From the NCBI RefSeq assembly GCF_900105905.1, contig NZ_FNSV01000005.1:1426001-1490000 (forward strand): 64,000 bases of DNA, given 5' to 3'. The notes under the pieces are model-generated. The model saw only the letters and a program-made list of their open reading frames with translations. It had not been told where the DNA came from and searched no databases. This DNA is from Rhodococcus koreensis. Lineage in GTDB: Bacteria > Actinomycetota > Actinomycetes > Mycobacteriales > Mycobacteriaceae. Within the stretch, counting starts at the first letter, position 1. Every line of letters starts with the position of its first letter. A program made the translations under genes and the position numbers. This document shows positions 18,666-27,052 of this stretch, piece by piece.

Positions 18666-19835
18666 GTGTCGGGAATTCCCACCGGGCGGACGCACCCGTC
18701 CCACACCCCCGCGGTCCGCGGGGCCACCGAGTACTCCGCACCCGTCATTACGTTCGACCGGGTCACCGTCGCCTACGGACGCGGCAGGGGTGTCACCCAC
18801 GCCCTCGTCGACTTCACCCTCCGCGTCGCCCGCGGTGAAACCGTGGCCCTCCTCGGACCGAGCGGTTCCGGAAAGTCGACCGCGCTGAAGGCCCTCGCCG
18901 GATTCGTCCGTCCCACTTCGGGTTCGGTGCGGCTCGGATCACGCGACGTCACCGGGCTTCCGCCTGCGAAACGGGGAATCGGTGTCGTCGTGCAGTCCTA
19001 CGCGCTGTTCCCGCACATGAAGGTCGCCGACAACGTCGCGTTCGGGCTCCGCGCCCGGCGGGTACCGCGCGCGGAGATCGGCGCGCGAGTGACCGAGGCC
19101 CTCGAGATGGTCGGCATGGCCGCCTACGGCAAGCGCCTGCCCCGCGAACTGTCCGGCGGACAGCAGCAGCGGATCGCGATCGCCCGGGCTCTGGCGATCC
19201 GGCCCGCGGTCCTGCTGCTCGACGAACCACTCGCCGCCCTCGACGCGCAGTTGCGCGAGACCATGCTCGGCGAGCTCACCCGGTTGCGGGCGGCCCTGCC
19301 CGACACGGCGATGCTCTACGTCACCCACGACCAGGGCGAGGCGCTGGCGCTGGCCGACCGGATCGCCGTCATGCGCAACTCCCGGCTCGCGGACGTCGAC
19401 ACCGCCGAGAACCTGTGGAAGCGGCCGCCCAGCAGTTTCACCGCGGAATTCCTCGGCGGCGCCAACCTGTTGCCGTGCACCGTCACCCGGGTGATCGGAA
19501 CGTCGGCGCGCGTGTCCATCGGCGGCGTCCCCGTCACCGCGACGGCCCCGCAACCCGACATCGGGCACGTCGCGTGGGAGTCGGACCTGCCCGCATTCTT
19601 GTGCGTCCGCCCGCACGCGGTCACGCTGACGGCGCCCGGCGCGAAGGGATCGTTCGCGGCGCGGATCGTCTCGACGGTGTGGCGCGGGTCGACCACACGG
19701 ATCACCCTCACCGTCGACGAACTCGAGGGCGTGCAGGTGGACGCGGACGTCGCCGGTCACGACCAGCGCACACCGGGCGCCGTCGTCGGCGTCCAGTTCC
19801 CCTCCGACGGCAGCGTCCTGGTGCCGGCGGCATGA
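18666..19835 (+). CDS. phnT: Phosphonate ABC transporter ATP-binding protein
   Basis: About 389 residues, GTG two bases after the phnS stop. Walker A GPSGSGKST (about 64-72), Q-loop VVQSYALFPHM, signature LSGGQQQR, Walker B LLLDEPLAALD and the H-loop VTHDQ are all intact. The C-terminal TOBE-like regulatory domain (FLGGANLLPC, VRPHAVTL) places it in the PotA/FbpC/PhnT group. It powers the two permeases that follow, and its stop overlaps the phnU start (ATGA). Confidence 0.9.
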   Translation: MSGIPTGRTHPSHTPAVRGATEYSAPVITFDRVTVAYGRGRGVTHALVDFTLRVARGETVALLGPSGSGKSTALKALAGFVRPTSGSVRLGSRDVTGLPPAKRGIGVVVQSYALFPHMKVADNVAFGLRARRVPRAEIGARVTEALEMVGMAAYGKRLPRELSGGQQQRIAIARALAIRPAVLLLDEPLAALDAQLRETMLGELTRLRAALPDTAMLYVTHDQGEALALADRIAVMRNSRLADVDTAENLWKRPPSSFTAEFLGGANLLPCTVTRVIGTSARVSIGGVPVTATAPQPDIGHVAWESDLPAFLCVRPHAVTLTAPGAKGSFAARIVSTVWRGSTTRITLTVDELEGVQVDADVAGHDQRTPGAVVGVQFPSDGSVLVPAA

Positions 19836-20737
19836 CCGCGACACTCGAACGTCCGCCCACCGAGGCGGCCCCGCCCCGTCCCGAACCGGTCCGGTGGCGC
19901 GCCATCGCCTGGACACTCCCACCCCTGCTGCTCGTCCTCGGATTCGCCGTCTACCCGATGGCGCGGGTGCTCACCGAATCCCTCGACTCCGGCACCGGTT
20001 CCGGTCTGGACACCTGGTCCGGCGTCCTCGGCTCGGAACTGTTCCGCACGGCGCTGTGGCGGACGGTGCAGATCGCCGCCCTCTCGACGCTCGGCTGCCT
20101 GGTCCTGGGTACATTCCTCGCGCTGGTCCTGGCGTTCGTCCCGTTCGCGGGATCGACCGTCGTGGGCCGGCTGATCGACGCGGTGCTGTCGCTGCCGTCG
20201 TTCCTGATCACCCTCGCGTTCACCTTCCTCTACGGCACCGCCGGGGCGGTCAACGCACTGATCACGCGGATCACCGGCGACGCCGACGGGCCGCTGAACT
20301 TCGTCGGCACCCCACTCGGGGTGATCGCCGCCGAGATCACGTTCTTCACCCCGTTCGTCGTCCGCCCCCTGCTCGCCGCGTTCACCCAGATCCCCCGCGA
20401 ACAACTCGACGTCGCCGCCAGTCTCGGGGCGTCGCCGCTGCGGGTGCTGCGGACCGTCGTGATGCCGGAGGCCTGGCCCGCGCTGCTGGCCGGTGGCTCG
20501 CTGGTGCTGCTGCTCACCCTCAACGAGTTCGGCATCGTCCTGTTCACGGGCGCCAAGGACGTGGTGACACTGCCCGTCCTGATCTACACACGCGGCATCG
20601 TCACATTCGACCTGCCCGGCGCGGCCGTGATCGCCACGGTCCAGGTGGCGTTGTCGCTGGCCCTGTACTGCACGTACCGAATTCTGTTCGCGACACTGAC
20701 GGGAGGCAGCCGTGCTGCTGTGGACGACAAGAGCTAG
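19832..20737 (+). CDS. phnU: Phosphonate ABC transporter permease 1
   Basis: 301 residues, about six membrane helices starting WTLPPLLLVLGFAVYPM. The cytoplasmic EAA loop is clear: EQLDVAASLGASPLRVLRTVVMPEAWP. Starts with ATG overlapping phnT by 4 bp and overlaps phnV by 26 bp, so the cluster is translated as one unit. Permease of the CysTW/PotB type, paired with phnV. Confidence 0.88.
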   Translation: MTATLERPPTEAAPPRPEPVRWRAIAWTLPPLLLVLGFAVYPMARVLTESLDSGTGSGLDTWSGVLGSELFRTALWRTVQIAALSTLGCLVLGTFLALVLAFVPFAGSTVVGRLIDAVLSLPSFLITLAFTFLYGTAGAVNALITRITGDADGPLNFVGTPLGVIAAEITFFTPFVVRPLLAAFTQIPREQLDVAASLGASPLRVLRTVVMPEAWPALLAGGSLVLLLTLNEFGIVLFTGAKDVVTLPVLIYTRGIVTFDLPGAAVIATVQVALSLALYCTYRILFATLTGGSRAAVDDKS

Positions 20738-21497
20738 GGCGCTGGCCCTGAGCCTGTTCGGCCTCGTGGTGACCGTCGTCTTCGCAGCACCGATCGCCAC
20801 CGTGGTCGCCGCGGGCCTCGCCGGATCCTGGACGGGTCCACTGCCCTCGGACCTCGGTGGCCGGAACTTGGCGGTGGCACTGTCCGACGAGAATCTCGCC
20901 GGCCTCACCGTCAGCCTGCAGACGGCGTTCATCGCGGGTGCACTGGCACTCGCGGTCGGGACGTGGGCGGCACTGGCGGCGCGGGAGGCGCCGGCGTGGT
21001 TGCGCCGCGTCACCGACGCCGTCTTCCACCTGCCGATCGCGATCCCGTCCGTCGCGATCGGTCTCGGTCTGCTGATCGCGTTCAACTCGCGGCCGCTGCT
21101 GCTCGGCGGAACCAAGTGGATCGTGATCCTGGCGCACACCATCCTCGTGCTGGCGTTCACGTTCAGCGCCGTCTCGGCGGCACTGGACCGGCTCGATCCC
21201 GCGTACCGGCAGGCCGCCGAATCCCTCGGCGCCGGCCCCGCCCGCGTCCTGCTGCGGATCACTCTGCCGCTGCTGCTCCCGGCCCTCGGTGCCGCGGCCG
21301 GCCTGTCGATCGCACTGTCGATGGGCGAACTGGGCGCGACCGTGATGGTGTACCCGGCGACCTGGAAGACGTTGCCGGTGAGCATCTTCGGTCTCACCGA
21401 CCGCGGCCGGGTGTTCCTCGCCGCGGCCGACACCACCCTGCTCCTGACGGTCACCCTGCTCGCCCTGCTGGTCGTCGGCCGCCTCCGCAGGCGCTGA
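20712..21497 (+). CDS. phnV: Phosphonate ABC transporter permease 2
   Basis: 261 residues, GTG start inside the end of phnU. Six membrane helices with the EAA loop AYRQAAESLGAGPARVLLRITLPLLLP. It would form the channel with phnU. The last gene of the operon; a hairpin terminator begins 5 bp after its stop. No phosphonatase (phnX/phnW) or C-P lyase genes are visible in the window, so breakdown of the imported compound must be encoded elsewhere. Confidence 0.87.
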   Translation: MLLWTTRARALALSLFGLVVTVVFAAPIATVVAAGLAGSWTGPLPSDLGGRNLAVALSDENLAGLTVSLQTAFIAGALALAVGTWAALAAREAPAWLRRVTDAVFHLPIAIPSVAIGLGLLIAFNSRPLLLGGTKWIVILAHTILVLAFTFSAVSAALDRLDPAYRQAAESLGAGPARVLLRITLPLLLPALGAAAGLSIALSMGELGATVMVYPATWKTLPVSIFGLTDRGRVFLAAADTTLLLTVTLLALLVVGRLRRR

Positions 21498-21501
21498 CGC
21501 A

Positions 21502-21547
21502 CCCGTGCGTGGTTAACGAGTCCTGACACTCCTCAACCGCGCACGGG
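21502..21547. terminator. Terminator between phnV and the acyl-CoA synthetase
   Basis: CCCGTGCG-T-GGTT pairs with AACC-G-CGCACGGG around a roughly 20-nt loop. It lies between two convergent genes and is symmetric, so it can serve both strands. Confidence 0.7.
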
Positions 21548-21559
21548 CGGCGGAGCCGC

Positions 21560-23179
21560 CTACTTCTGGCGGAGCAGGTACCGCTGCACCTTGCCGCTGG
21601 GGGTCTTCGGCAGGCTCGGGACGAAGTGCACGGTGCGCGGGTAGGCGTGCGCGGCGAACTTCTTCTTCACCAGCGTCTGCAGTTCGACCTCCAGTTCGCC
21701 GGTCCCGTCGATGCCGTCGCGCAGGACGACGAACGCCTCGAGCACCTCACCGCGCAGTTCGTCGGGCATCCCGACGACCGCGGCCTCGACGACGTGGTCG
21801 TGCATGACGAGCACGCTCTCGACGTCGAACGGCCCGATCCGGTAGCCGGCCATGATGATCACGTCGTCGTCGCGGGCGGAGAAGAAGTAGAAGCCGTCCT
21901 CGTCGGTCTGGCCGGCGTCGCCGGTGAGGTACCAGCGCCCGTCGGCGGTGAACCGCTGCGCGGTCTTCTCCGGTGCGTCTACGTAGCCGGTGAACCACAT
22001 CAGCGGGCTGCCCAGGGTGTCGATGGCGACCCGCCCCGGGGTGCGCGGCGGGGCGACGGCGTCGGAATCGTCCTCGAGGACGGCACACGCCCACCCCGGC
22101 AAGGGTTTGCCCATGGAGCCCTCGCGCACCTCGTCCCGCAGCCCGTCGGCCCAGGCGTTGGCGATGAACATGCCGTGTTCGGTCTGGCCGTAGTGGTCGC
22201 GGACGAACACGTTCAGGTTGGCCTCGGCCCACGAGATCACGTCGGGGGTGAGGGGTTCACCCGCCGACGACGCGCGCCGCAGTTTCACCGTCTCGGGGAT
22301 CGGAGTGGGATCGGCCCGCAAGCTGCGGTAGACCGTGGGCGCGGCAGCGAAGTTGGTGACGCCGAACCGCTCCATCACCTGCCAGGTGAGGGGTGCGGAG
22401 AACCCGGCGTGCAGCAGGATGCTGCGTGTGCCCGCGGCAAGGGGCCCGAGCAGCGCGTAGTACAGGCCGTACGCCCAGCCGGGGTCGGCGGCGTTCCAGA
22501 ACACATCGTCCTTGCGGACGTCGAGGCCGAACTCCTGGTAGGCGTGGAACGACGCGAGTGCGCGCAGGGGCACCGGAACGCCCTTCGGGGTCCCGGTCGT
22601 GCCACTGGTGAACAACTGGACGAGGGGTCCCGCGCCGCCGACCGTGACAGCCGCGCCCTTCACATCCGCCGCGTCGCGCGACTCCACGAGCGTCGCGAAA
22701 TCGAGAGCGCCGGAGCCGCCGCCCACGACGACGACCTGCCACGGCGCATCCGCGGGAATGTCTTCCCCGGGCGCCAGCTTCTCGACCTGATTGGCGTCGG
22801 AGACGACGACCTTCGCGCCGCTGGCACCGAGCCGGAACGCGATCGCCGGCGGCGCGAACGCGGTGAACAGGGGGACGTGGACGGCGCCCCGGCGCCAGAT
22901 CCCGAGCAGTGCGACCACCAGTTCCGCCGACTTGCCCATCAGCGTCGCGACGTGGTCACCCGGCTCCACCCCGAGGTCCGCCAGTGCGGCGGCGAAGCGT
23001 GACGACTGCTCGCGCAGGTAGCCGTAGGTGAGGTCCGTCGACGACAGGTCGGCTTCGACGACGGTGAACGCCACGTCGTCGGCGGGGTGTCGATCACACA
23101 GCAGTTCCGCGGCGGACGCCGTCGGCGTGTCGTACTGGTCCAGCAGTTCACGCACGCGTGCGGCGGGATCGGTGGTCAT
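21560..23179 (-). CDS. AMP-dependent acyl-CoA synthetase (acetyl/medium-chain type)
   Basis: 539 residues of the ANL adenylating superfamily. The P-loop-like motif TSGTTGTPKG is near residue 190, followed by WNAADPGWAYGLYYALLGPL, DHYGQTEHGMF and WYLTGDAGQTDEDGFYFF with the hinge Asp. The C-terminal acyl-transfer Lys lies in SLPKTPSGKVQRYLL. The enzyme should activate an acid through an acyl-AMP to its CoA ester. The AACS/short-chain style without a long N-terminal extension suggests acetate, propionate or a medium-chain acid; the substrate is not decidable. ATG 23179, divergent from the GAF-LuxR regulator, with a TCACAG-CTGTGA palindrome between. Confidence 0.88.
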   Translation of the reverse strand: MTTDPAARVRELLDQYDTPTASAAELLCDRHPADDVAFTVVEADLSSTDLTYGYLREQSSRFAAALADLGVEPGDHVATLMGKSAELVVALLGIWRRGAVHVPLFTAFAPPAIAFRLGASGAKVVVSDANQVEKLAPGEDIPADAPWQVVVVGGGSGALDFATLVESRDAADVKGAAVTVGGAGPLVQLFTSGTTGTPKGVPVPLRALASFHAYQEFGLDVRKDDVFWNAADPGWAYGLYYALLGPLAAGTRSILLHAGFSAPLTWQVMERFGVTNFAAAPTVYRSLRADPTPIPETVKLRRASSAGEPLTPDVISWAEANLNVFVRDHYGQTEHGMFIANAWADGLRDEVREGSMGKPLPGWACAVLEDDSDAVAPPRTPGRVAIDTLGSPLMWFTGYVDAPEKTAQRFTADGRWYLTGDAGQTDEDGFYFFSARDDDVIIMAGYRIGPFDVESVLVMHDHVVEAAVVGMPDELRGEVLEAFVVLRDGIDGTGELEVELQTLVKKKFAAHAYPRTVHFVPSLPKTPSGKVQRYLLRQK

Positions 23180-23255
23180 GCGGTACTCCTCGTGTTCTCA
23201 TGGCCAGGTAAAGAGGTCGGGCCGTCGCCCGAACCCACTACGGTTATGATCTAGC

Positions 23256-23271
23256 TCACAGACCGCTGTGA
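23256..23271. promoter_or_regulatory. Inverted repeat TCACAG-N4-CTGTGA in a divergent promoter
   Basis: Perfect six-base arms with spacer ACCG, 25 bp upstream of the LuxR-type gene and 77 bp upstream of the acyl-CoA synthetase. Candidate operator for the adjacent regulator. The arms are in the order opposite to a Crp site (TGTGA-N6-TCACA), so Crp is not implied. Confidence 0.5.
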
Positions 23272-23295
23272 CTACCCCCGGAAAGGGGTGACGAC

Positions 23296-24162
23296 TTGGT
23301 TGCTCGTGCACCGTCGCTGCTGCGCCCTCGGGACGGGGACGCACTACGTGGTGAGCTGCGCGCCATCGCAGCTCACGGCGTTGCGCCGGTCCTGTTCGCC
23401 GGCGAGGTCCAGGACGACACACTCCACCTCAGCGAGTTCGTCGGCACCCGCACCAACAACCTCAAGGGGCTCGCCATCCCGGCGCGGTCCGGACTGGGCG
23501 GGCGCGTGGTCGCCCAGCGCACACCCGCGTCGGTCAACGACTACGGCAGAGCCTCGACCATCACGCACCACTACGACCGGCCCGTCCTCAGTGAGGGACT
23601 CCGGTCCATCCTGGCAGTGCCCGTCATGGTGCACGGCAGTTCGCGCGCGGTGCTGTACGCCGCCATCCGTGATTGCGCGCCGATCGGCGACCGCACCGCG
23701 GACATCGTCGTCGCGGCGTCGCGACGCCTCGGTACCGAGATCGCCATCCGGGACGAGGTCGATCGCCGCCTCGAGATGATGAAGACGCTCGAGGGCAACG
23801 GCGCAGGTGGCGCCACCACCGAGGAACTCCGGGACATCCACGCGGAACTGCGGAGTGTCGCGCAGACCGTCACCGACACCTCGCTGCAGGCCCGACTCCG
23901 CGGGCTGTCGCAGAGGCTGGCCGGGATCCTGCGGCCGGACGCCGGTGGCGCCGACGAGGACCCCGGCGTCCACCTCACTCCACGTGAGATCGACGTCCTG
24001 TCCCACGTCGCCCTGGGGTGCACCAACAGTGAAGCGGCCCAGCGACTCTCGGTCGGGCCCGAGACGGTGAAGAGTTATCTGCGCAGCGCCATGAGCAAGC
24101 TCGACGCACGGTCGCGGCACGAGGCGGTGGTGACCGCGCGCAGGCTCGGGCTGCTCCCCTAG
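23296..24162 (+). CDS. GAF-domain LuxR-family transcriptional regulator
   Basis: 288 residues. The N-terminal two thirds look like a GAF sensor (LKGLAIPARSGLGGRVVAQR, SVNDYGRA, LRSILAVPVMV), linked by a helical stretch to a C-terminal LuxR helix-turn-helix (LTPREIDVLSHVALGCTNSEAAQRLSVGPETVKSYLRSAMSKL). TTG start at 23296 is preceded by GGAAAGGGG about 7 nt away. Likely regulator of the acyl-CoA synthetase (divergent) or of the permease downstream, 51 bp on. The GAF ligand is unknown. Confidence 0.85.
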   Translation: MVARAPSLLRPRDGDALRGELRAIAAHGVAPVLFAGEVQDDTLHLSEFVGTRTNNLKGLAIPARSGLGGRVVAQRTPASVNDYGRASTITHHYDRPVLSEGLRSILAVPVMVHGSSRAVLYAAIRDCAPIGDRTADIVVAASRRLGTEIAIRDEVDRRLEMMKTLEGNGAGGATTEELRDIHAELRSVAQTVTDTSLQARLRGLSQRLAGILRPDAGGADEDPGVHLTPREIDVLSHVALGCTNSEAAQRLSVGPETVKSYLRSAMSKLDARSRHEAVVTARRLGLLP

Positions 24163-24212
24163 CGAACGCGTCTCCTCGAACGAGGGACGCAGGCGGTAGC
24201 GAAAGGCGGTGG

Positions 24213-25637
24213 GTGATGGGATCGACAACGGACGCCACGAATTCGAACACCCCGGGTTCGAACTCGCCCGAACAACCGAGCCTCAAGCGGGTCATGGGCC
24301 CGGGTCTGCTCCTGTTGTTCATCGTCGGCGACATCCTCGGCACCGGCATCTACGCGCTCACCGGCAAGGTGGCCAATCAGGTCGGGGGCGCGGTGTGGCT
24401 GCCGTTCCTGGTGGCGTTCGTCGTCGCGATCATCACCGCGTTCAGTTACCTGGAGTTGGTCACGAAGTACCCGAAGGCCGCCGGCGCCGCGCTGTACACG
24501 CACAAGGCGTTCGGGGTGCACTTCCTCACGTACATGGTCGCGTTCGCCGTGATGTGCTCGGGAATCACGTCCGCGTCGACGGCGTCGCGGGCGTTCGCAG
24601 CCAATTTCGTCGAGGCGTTCCACCTCGACTTCTCCACCGGGATCGGCATCACCCTGCTCGGTCTCGGATTCATGACGCTGGTGGGTCTCGTCAACTTCCG
24701 CGGGGTCAGCGAGAGCGTCAAGACCAACGTCGTGCTCACCTGCGTCGAACTGTCCGGACTCCTGATCATCATCATGATCGGGTTGTGGGCCCTCGGCGTC
24801 GGCGACGGCGACTTCTCGCGGGTCACCACGTTCGACACGGGCGACCGATCCGCGCTCGGCGCGGTCGTCGCAGGGACCGCCCTCGCGTTCTTCGCGATGG
24901 TCGGGTTCGAGGACTCGGTCAACATGGCCGAGGAATGCAAGGAACCGAGCCGCATCTTCCCGAAGGTCCTGCTGACCGGTCTCATCATCACCGGCTGCAT
25001 CTACGTGTTCGTGTCGGTCACCGCGATCGCGCTGGTGCCGGTGAGCGAACTCGGCGAGGGCGACACTCCGCTGCTGAAGGTCGTTCAGGCCGGGGCGCCC
25101 GCCTTCCCGATCGGGATCTTCGCGTTCATCACCATGTTCGCCGTCGCCAACACGGCGCTGATCAACATGCTGATGGCGAGCCGGCTGCTGTACGGCATGA
25201 GCCGGGAGGGCGTCCTGCCACCCCCGCTCGGCCGCGTGCACTCCACGAGGCGCACCCCGTACGTGGCGATCGTCTTCACGACGCTCCTCGCGTTCGGCCT
25301 CATCACGTTCGTCGGTGAGGTCCCCGAACTGGGCGGCACGACGGCGCTGCTGCTGCTGGGCGTGTTCACCATCGTCAATATCACCGTGCTCGTCCTGCGC
25401 AGGCAACCGGTGGAGCACAAGCATTTCCGGGTACCGACCATCCTGCCGATCATCGGCGCCCTCACGTGCGGCTTCCTCGTCACACCTTTCGCCGACCGCC
25501 CCGCGGTGCAGTACCAGATCGCGGGCATCCTCCTCGGAATCGGTGTCGTGCTGTGGGCCGGGACCGTCGTCGTGAACAAGAGGCTCGGCAAGGGCGGGCC
25601 CGAGATCGACCCCGAGAAACTCGCCGAGCACGAGTGA
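24213..25637 (+). CDS. APC-superfamily amino acid/polyamine permease
   Basis: 474 residues, about 12 membrane helices. LLLFIVGDILGTGIYALTGKVANQVGG is the GxG-type substrate loop of helix 1, and FEDSVNMAEECKEPSRIFPK is the conserved E-x-x-x-P motif after helix 6. The closest group is the cationic amino acid transporter/YfnA type. GTG 24213 and ATG 24216 are both possible; AAAGGCGG stands 6 nt before the ATG. Lies behind the GAF-LuxR gene in the same direction, so probably under its control. Substrate unknown. Confidence 0.87.
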   Translation: MMGSTTDATNSNTPGSNSPEQPSLKRVMGPGLLLLFIVGDILGTGIYALTGKVANQVGGAVWLPFLVAFVVAIITAFSYLELVTKYPKAAGAALYTHKAFGVHFLTYMVAFAVMCSGITSASTASRAFAANFVEAFHLDFSTGIGITLLGLGFMTLVGLVNFRGVSESVKTNVVLTCVELSGLLIIIMIGLWALGVGDGDFSRVTTFDTGDRSALGAVVAGTALAFFAMVGFEDSVNMAEECKEPSRIFPKVLLTGLIITGCIYVFVSVTAIALVPVSELGEGDTPLLKVVQAGAPAFPIGIFAFITMFAVANTALINMLMASRLLYGMSREGVLPPPLGRVHSTRRTPYVAIVFTTLLAFGLITFVGEVPELGGTTALLLLGVFTIVNITVLVLRRQPVEHKHFRVPTILPIIGALTCGFLVTPFADRPAVQYQIAGILLGIGVVLWAGTVVVNKRLGKGGPEIDPEKLAEHE

Positions 25638-25680
25638 CACGGCAGTACTGGTTTCGCTTCCGCGACCGGCCGTTCGCCGC

Positions 25681-26112
25681 TCAGCACAGCGAGAGGAACA
25701 GTTCGACCGACCCGTCCGGATGATGCACCTCCAGATCCTCGGTGAACGCGCGTTCGATCCGGCCGCGCGCCGCCGCGTAGTCCGCGACGCTCCACGTCTC
25801 GGCGAGCGCGTCCGGTTCCGATTCGTCCTCGCACCGGAATCGGGCGAAATAGCCGGAACGAACGCCGACCAGGACGTCGCCGGGCTCCATCTTGTCGGTC
25901 GAATCGCACGGGTACCCGACGACGACCGTGAACGTGCGCGGCGGCGGGGATGCCGCGTAGACGACGAAGATCTCGGAGATCCCCCGATCCCTGATCCGCT
26001 CCACGGTGAAGTCGACGAGTTCCCGGCCCTGCCCGGGACGTCCGGGTTTTCCTTCGGGGATGGTCAGGCCCACGAACGATTCGGCCTGCCTCTTGACGAT
26101 CTCGATCATCAC
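25681..26112 (-). CDS. GyrI-like effector-binding-domain protein (a)
   Basis: 143 residues, no DNA-binding part. The text VKRQAESFVGLTIPEGKPGR, then VVVGYPCDSTDKMEPGDVLVGVRSGYFARFRCE and a C-terminal acidic strand resembles the AraC-effector/GyrI (YdeE-type) fold, which binds small amphipathic ligands. The start overlaps the stop of its upstream paralog-like neighbour (GTGATG at 26112). Function unknown; a ligand sink or sensor is inference. Confidence 0.6.
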   Translation of the reverse strand: MMIEIVKRQAESFVGLTIPEGKPGRPGQGRELVDFTVERIRDRGISEIFVVYAASPPPRTFTVVVGYPCDSTDKMEPGDVLVGVRSGYFARFRCEDESEPDALAETWSVADYAAARGRIERAFTEDLEVHHPDGSVELFLSLC

Positions 26113-26588
26113 TTCTCACCTGTTGCATTCGACGGTCCGGCGGACTCGTCCACGCGGATAGGGATGTACAGGTCGACGGCGTAGGCGTGCGGATACGCCT
26201 CGAGGTCGCCGGTGTACGTCCGCTCGATGTCGCCGTGCGCCTCCGCCTCGCTGACCTGCGCCCACAGCCGCAACATGACGTCCGGGAACATGCCCCGCGA
26301 GGAGAACTTCGCGTACGTGCCGGGCGGGATCCGCGAAATGACGTGGCCCCGCGTGGCGTCGTCGACCGTCGCGCACTCGTACCCGACGATCTGGGTGTAA
26401 TACGACTCGACGTCGGGCGCGAAGTCGATGTAGGTGGACGCGAGCGGCCCGCCGACCTCGTGGTGGAGCACCCTCGTCCAGGCGCGGTCGAGACGAGGGT
26501 CGCTCAGCTGTCCCAACGCCCGCCGGGGGCTGCGCACGGGGAGCCCGGCCACGAGGGTTTCGCCGCGCTCGATGATCTCGAATGACAT
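26109..26588 (-). CDS. GyrI-like effector-binding-domain protein (b)
   Basis: 159 residues. Starts MSFEIIERGETLVAGLPVRSP, contains YTQIVGYECATVDDATRGHVISRIPPGTYAKFSSRG and ends TGDLEAYPHAYAVDLYIPI, the E-x-Y strand pattern of SOUL/GyrI-like domains. It is related to the next gene (same ERGETL/VKRQAE start and YAKF/YFARF strand), so the two look like a diverged tandem duplication. It ends by overlapping the start of (a), and starts one base after the stop of the BRCT-like gene, so the three form one operon. The open frame before 26588 overlaps that gene and is not used. Confidence 0.65.
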   Translation of the reverse strand: MSFEIIERGETLVAGLPVRSPRRALGQLSDPRLDRAWTRVLHHEVGGPLASTYIDFAPDVESYYTQIVGYECATVDDATRGHVISRIPPGTYAKFSSRGMFPDVMLRLWAQVSEAEAHGDIERTYTGDLEAYPHAYAVDLYIPIRVDESAGPSNATGEK

Positions 26589-26589
26589 G

Positions 26590-26895
26590 TCAGATCGCGT
26601 CCTCGAGCACGTGTGCGTCGCGAACGCCGACGCAGGGCACCCCTCGAGCCCGCGCCAGCTGCATCGCCATCGCATCGGATGGCGAACAGAGTCCGTCCAG
26701 AACGTCCTCGGTCGCGATCGCGCAGACGACGTCACCCTCACATTCGGTGATCGATTCGACTCCACGGTCGGAAGCCCACTGCCGCAACGCAACCCACCGC
26801 GTCAGCTCGGTGCCGGCGCCCGGGCGCCCGACGAACAACACCCGCCGGGTGCGGTTCGCTGTCTCCACGCAATTCACTTCTGCACTGATGGTCAT
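26590..26895 (-). CDS. Small BRCT-like protein
   Basis: 101 residues with an AGGAAG ribosome site 6 nt before ATG. RRVLFVGRPGAGTELTRWVALRQWASDRGVES, then CAIATEDVLDGLCSPSDAMAMQLARARGVPCVG, fits the BRCT fold (F-x-G strand, helix, the S-x-K/A-x-x-A-x-x-x-G-V-P helix-strand). BRCT domains bind phosphopeptides or DNA ends and occur in ligases and exonuclease subunits; a free-standing one of this size has no obvious partner here. First gene of the three-gene set with the effector-binding proteins. Assignment is by pattern only. Confidence 0.5.
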   Translation of the reverse strand: MTISAEVNCVETANRTRRVLFVGRPGAGTELTRWVALRQWASDRGVESITECEGDVVCAIATEDVLDGLCSPSDAMAMQLARARGVPCVGVRDAHVLEDAI

Positions 26896-27052
26896 GGTCC
26901 GACTTCCTGTCCACGTTGGCTTTTCGATCCCGGCTGTGCGGGTTCTTCATTCTGCAACCAACTATGGACGGCGCCGACGGTGACGTCTGTCCACCGATCA
27001 GCCCCCGAACAGGATGAAATCCGCGTCCCCCGATCGGTGGACAGCTGCCGGG

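Noticed and set aside
23256-23271. Crp-binding site
   Set aside because: The half-sites are inverted relative to TGTGA-N6-TCACA and the spacer is 4, so it is listed only as a candidate operator of unknown factor.
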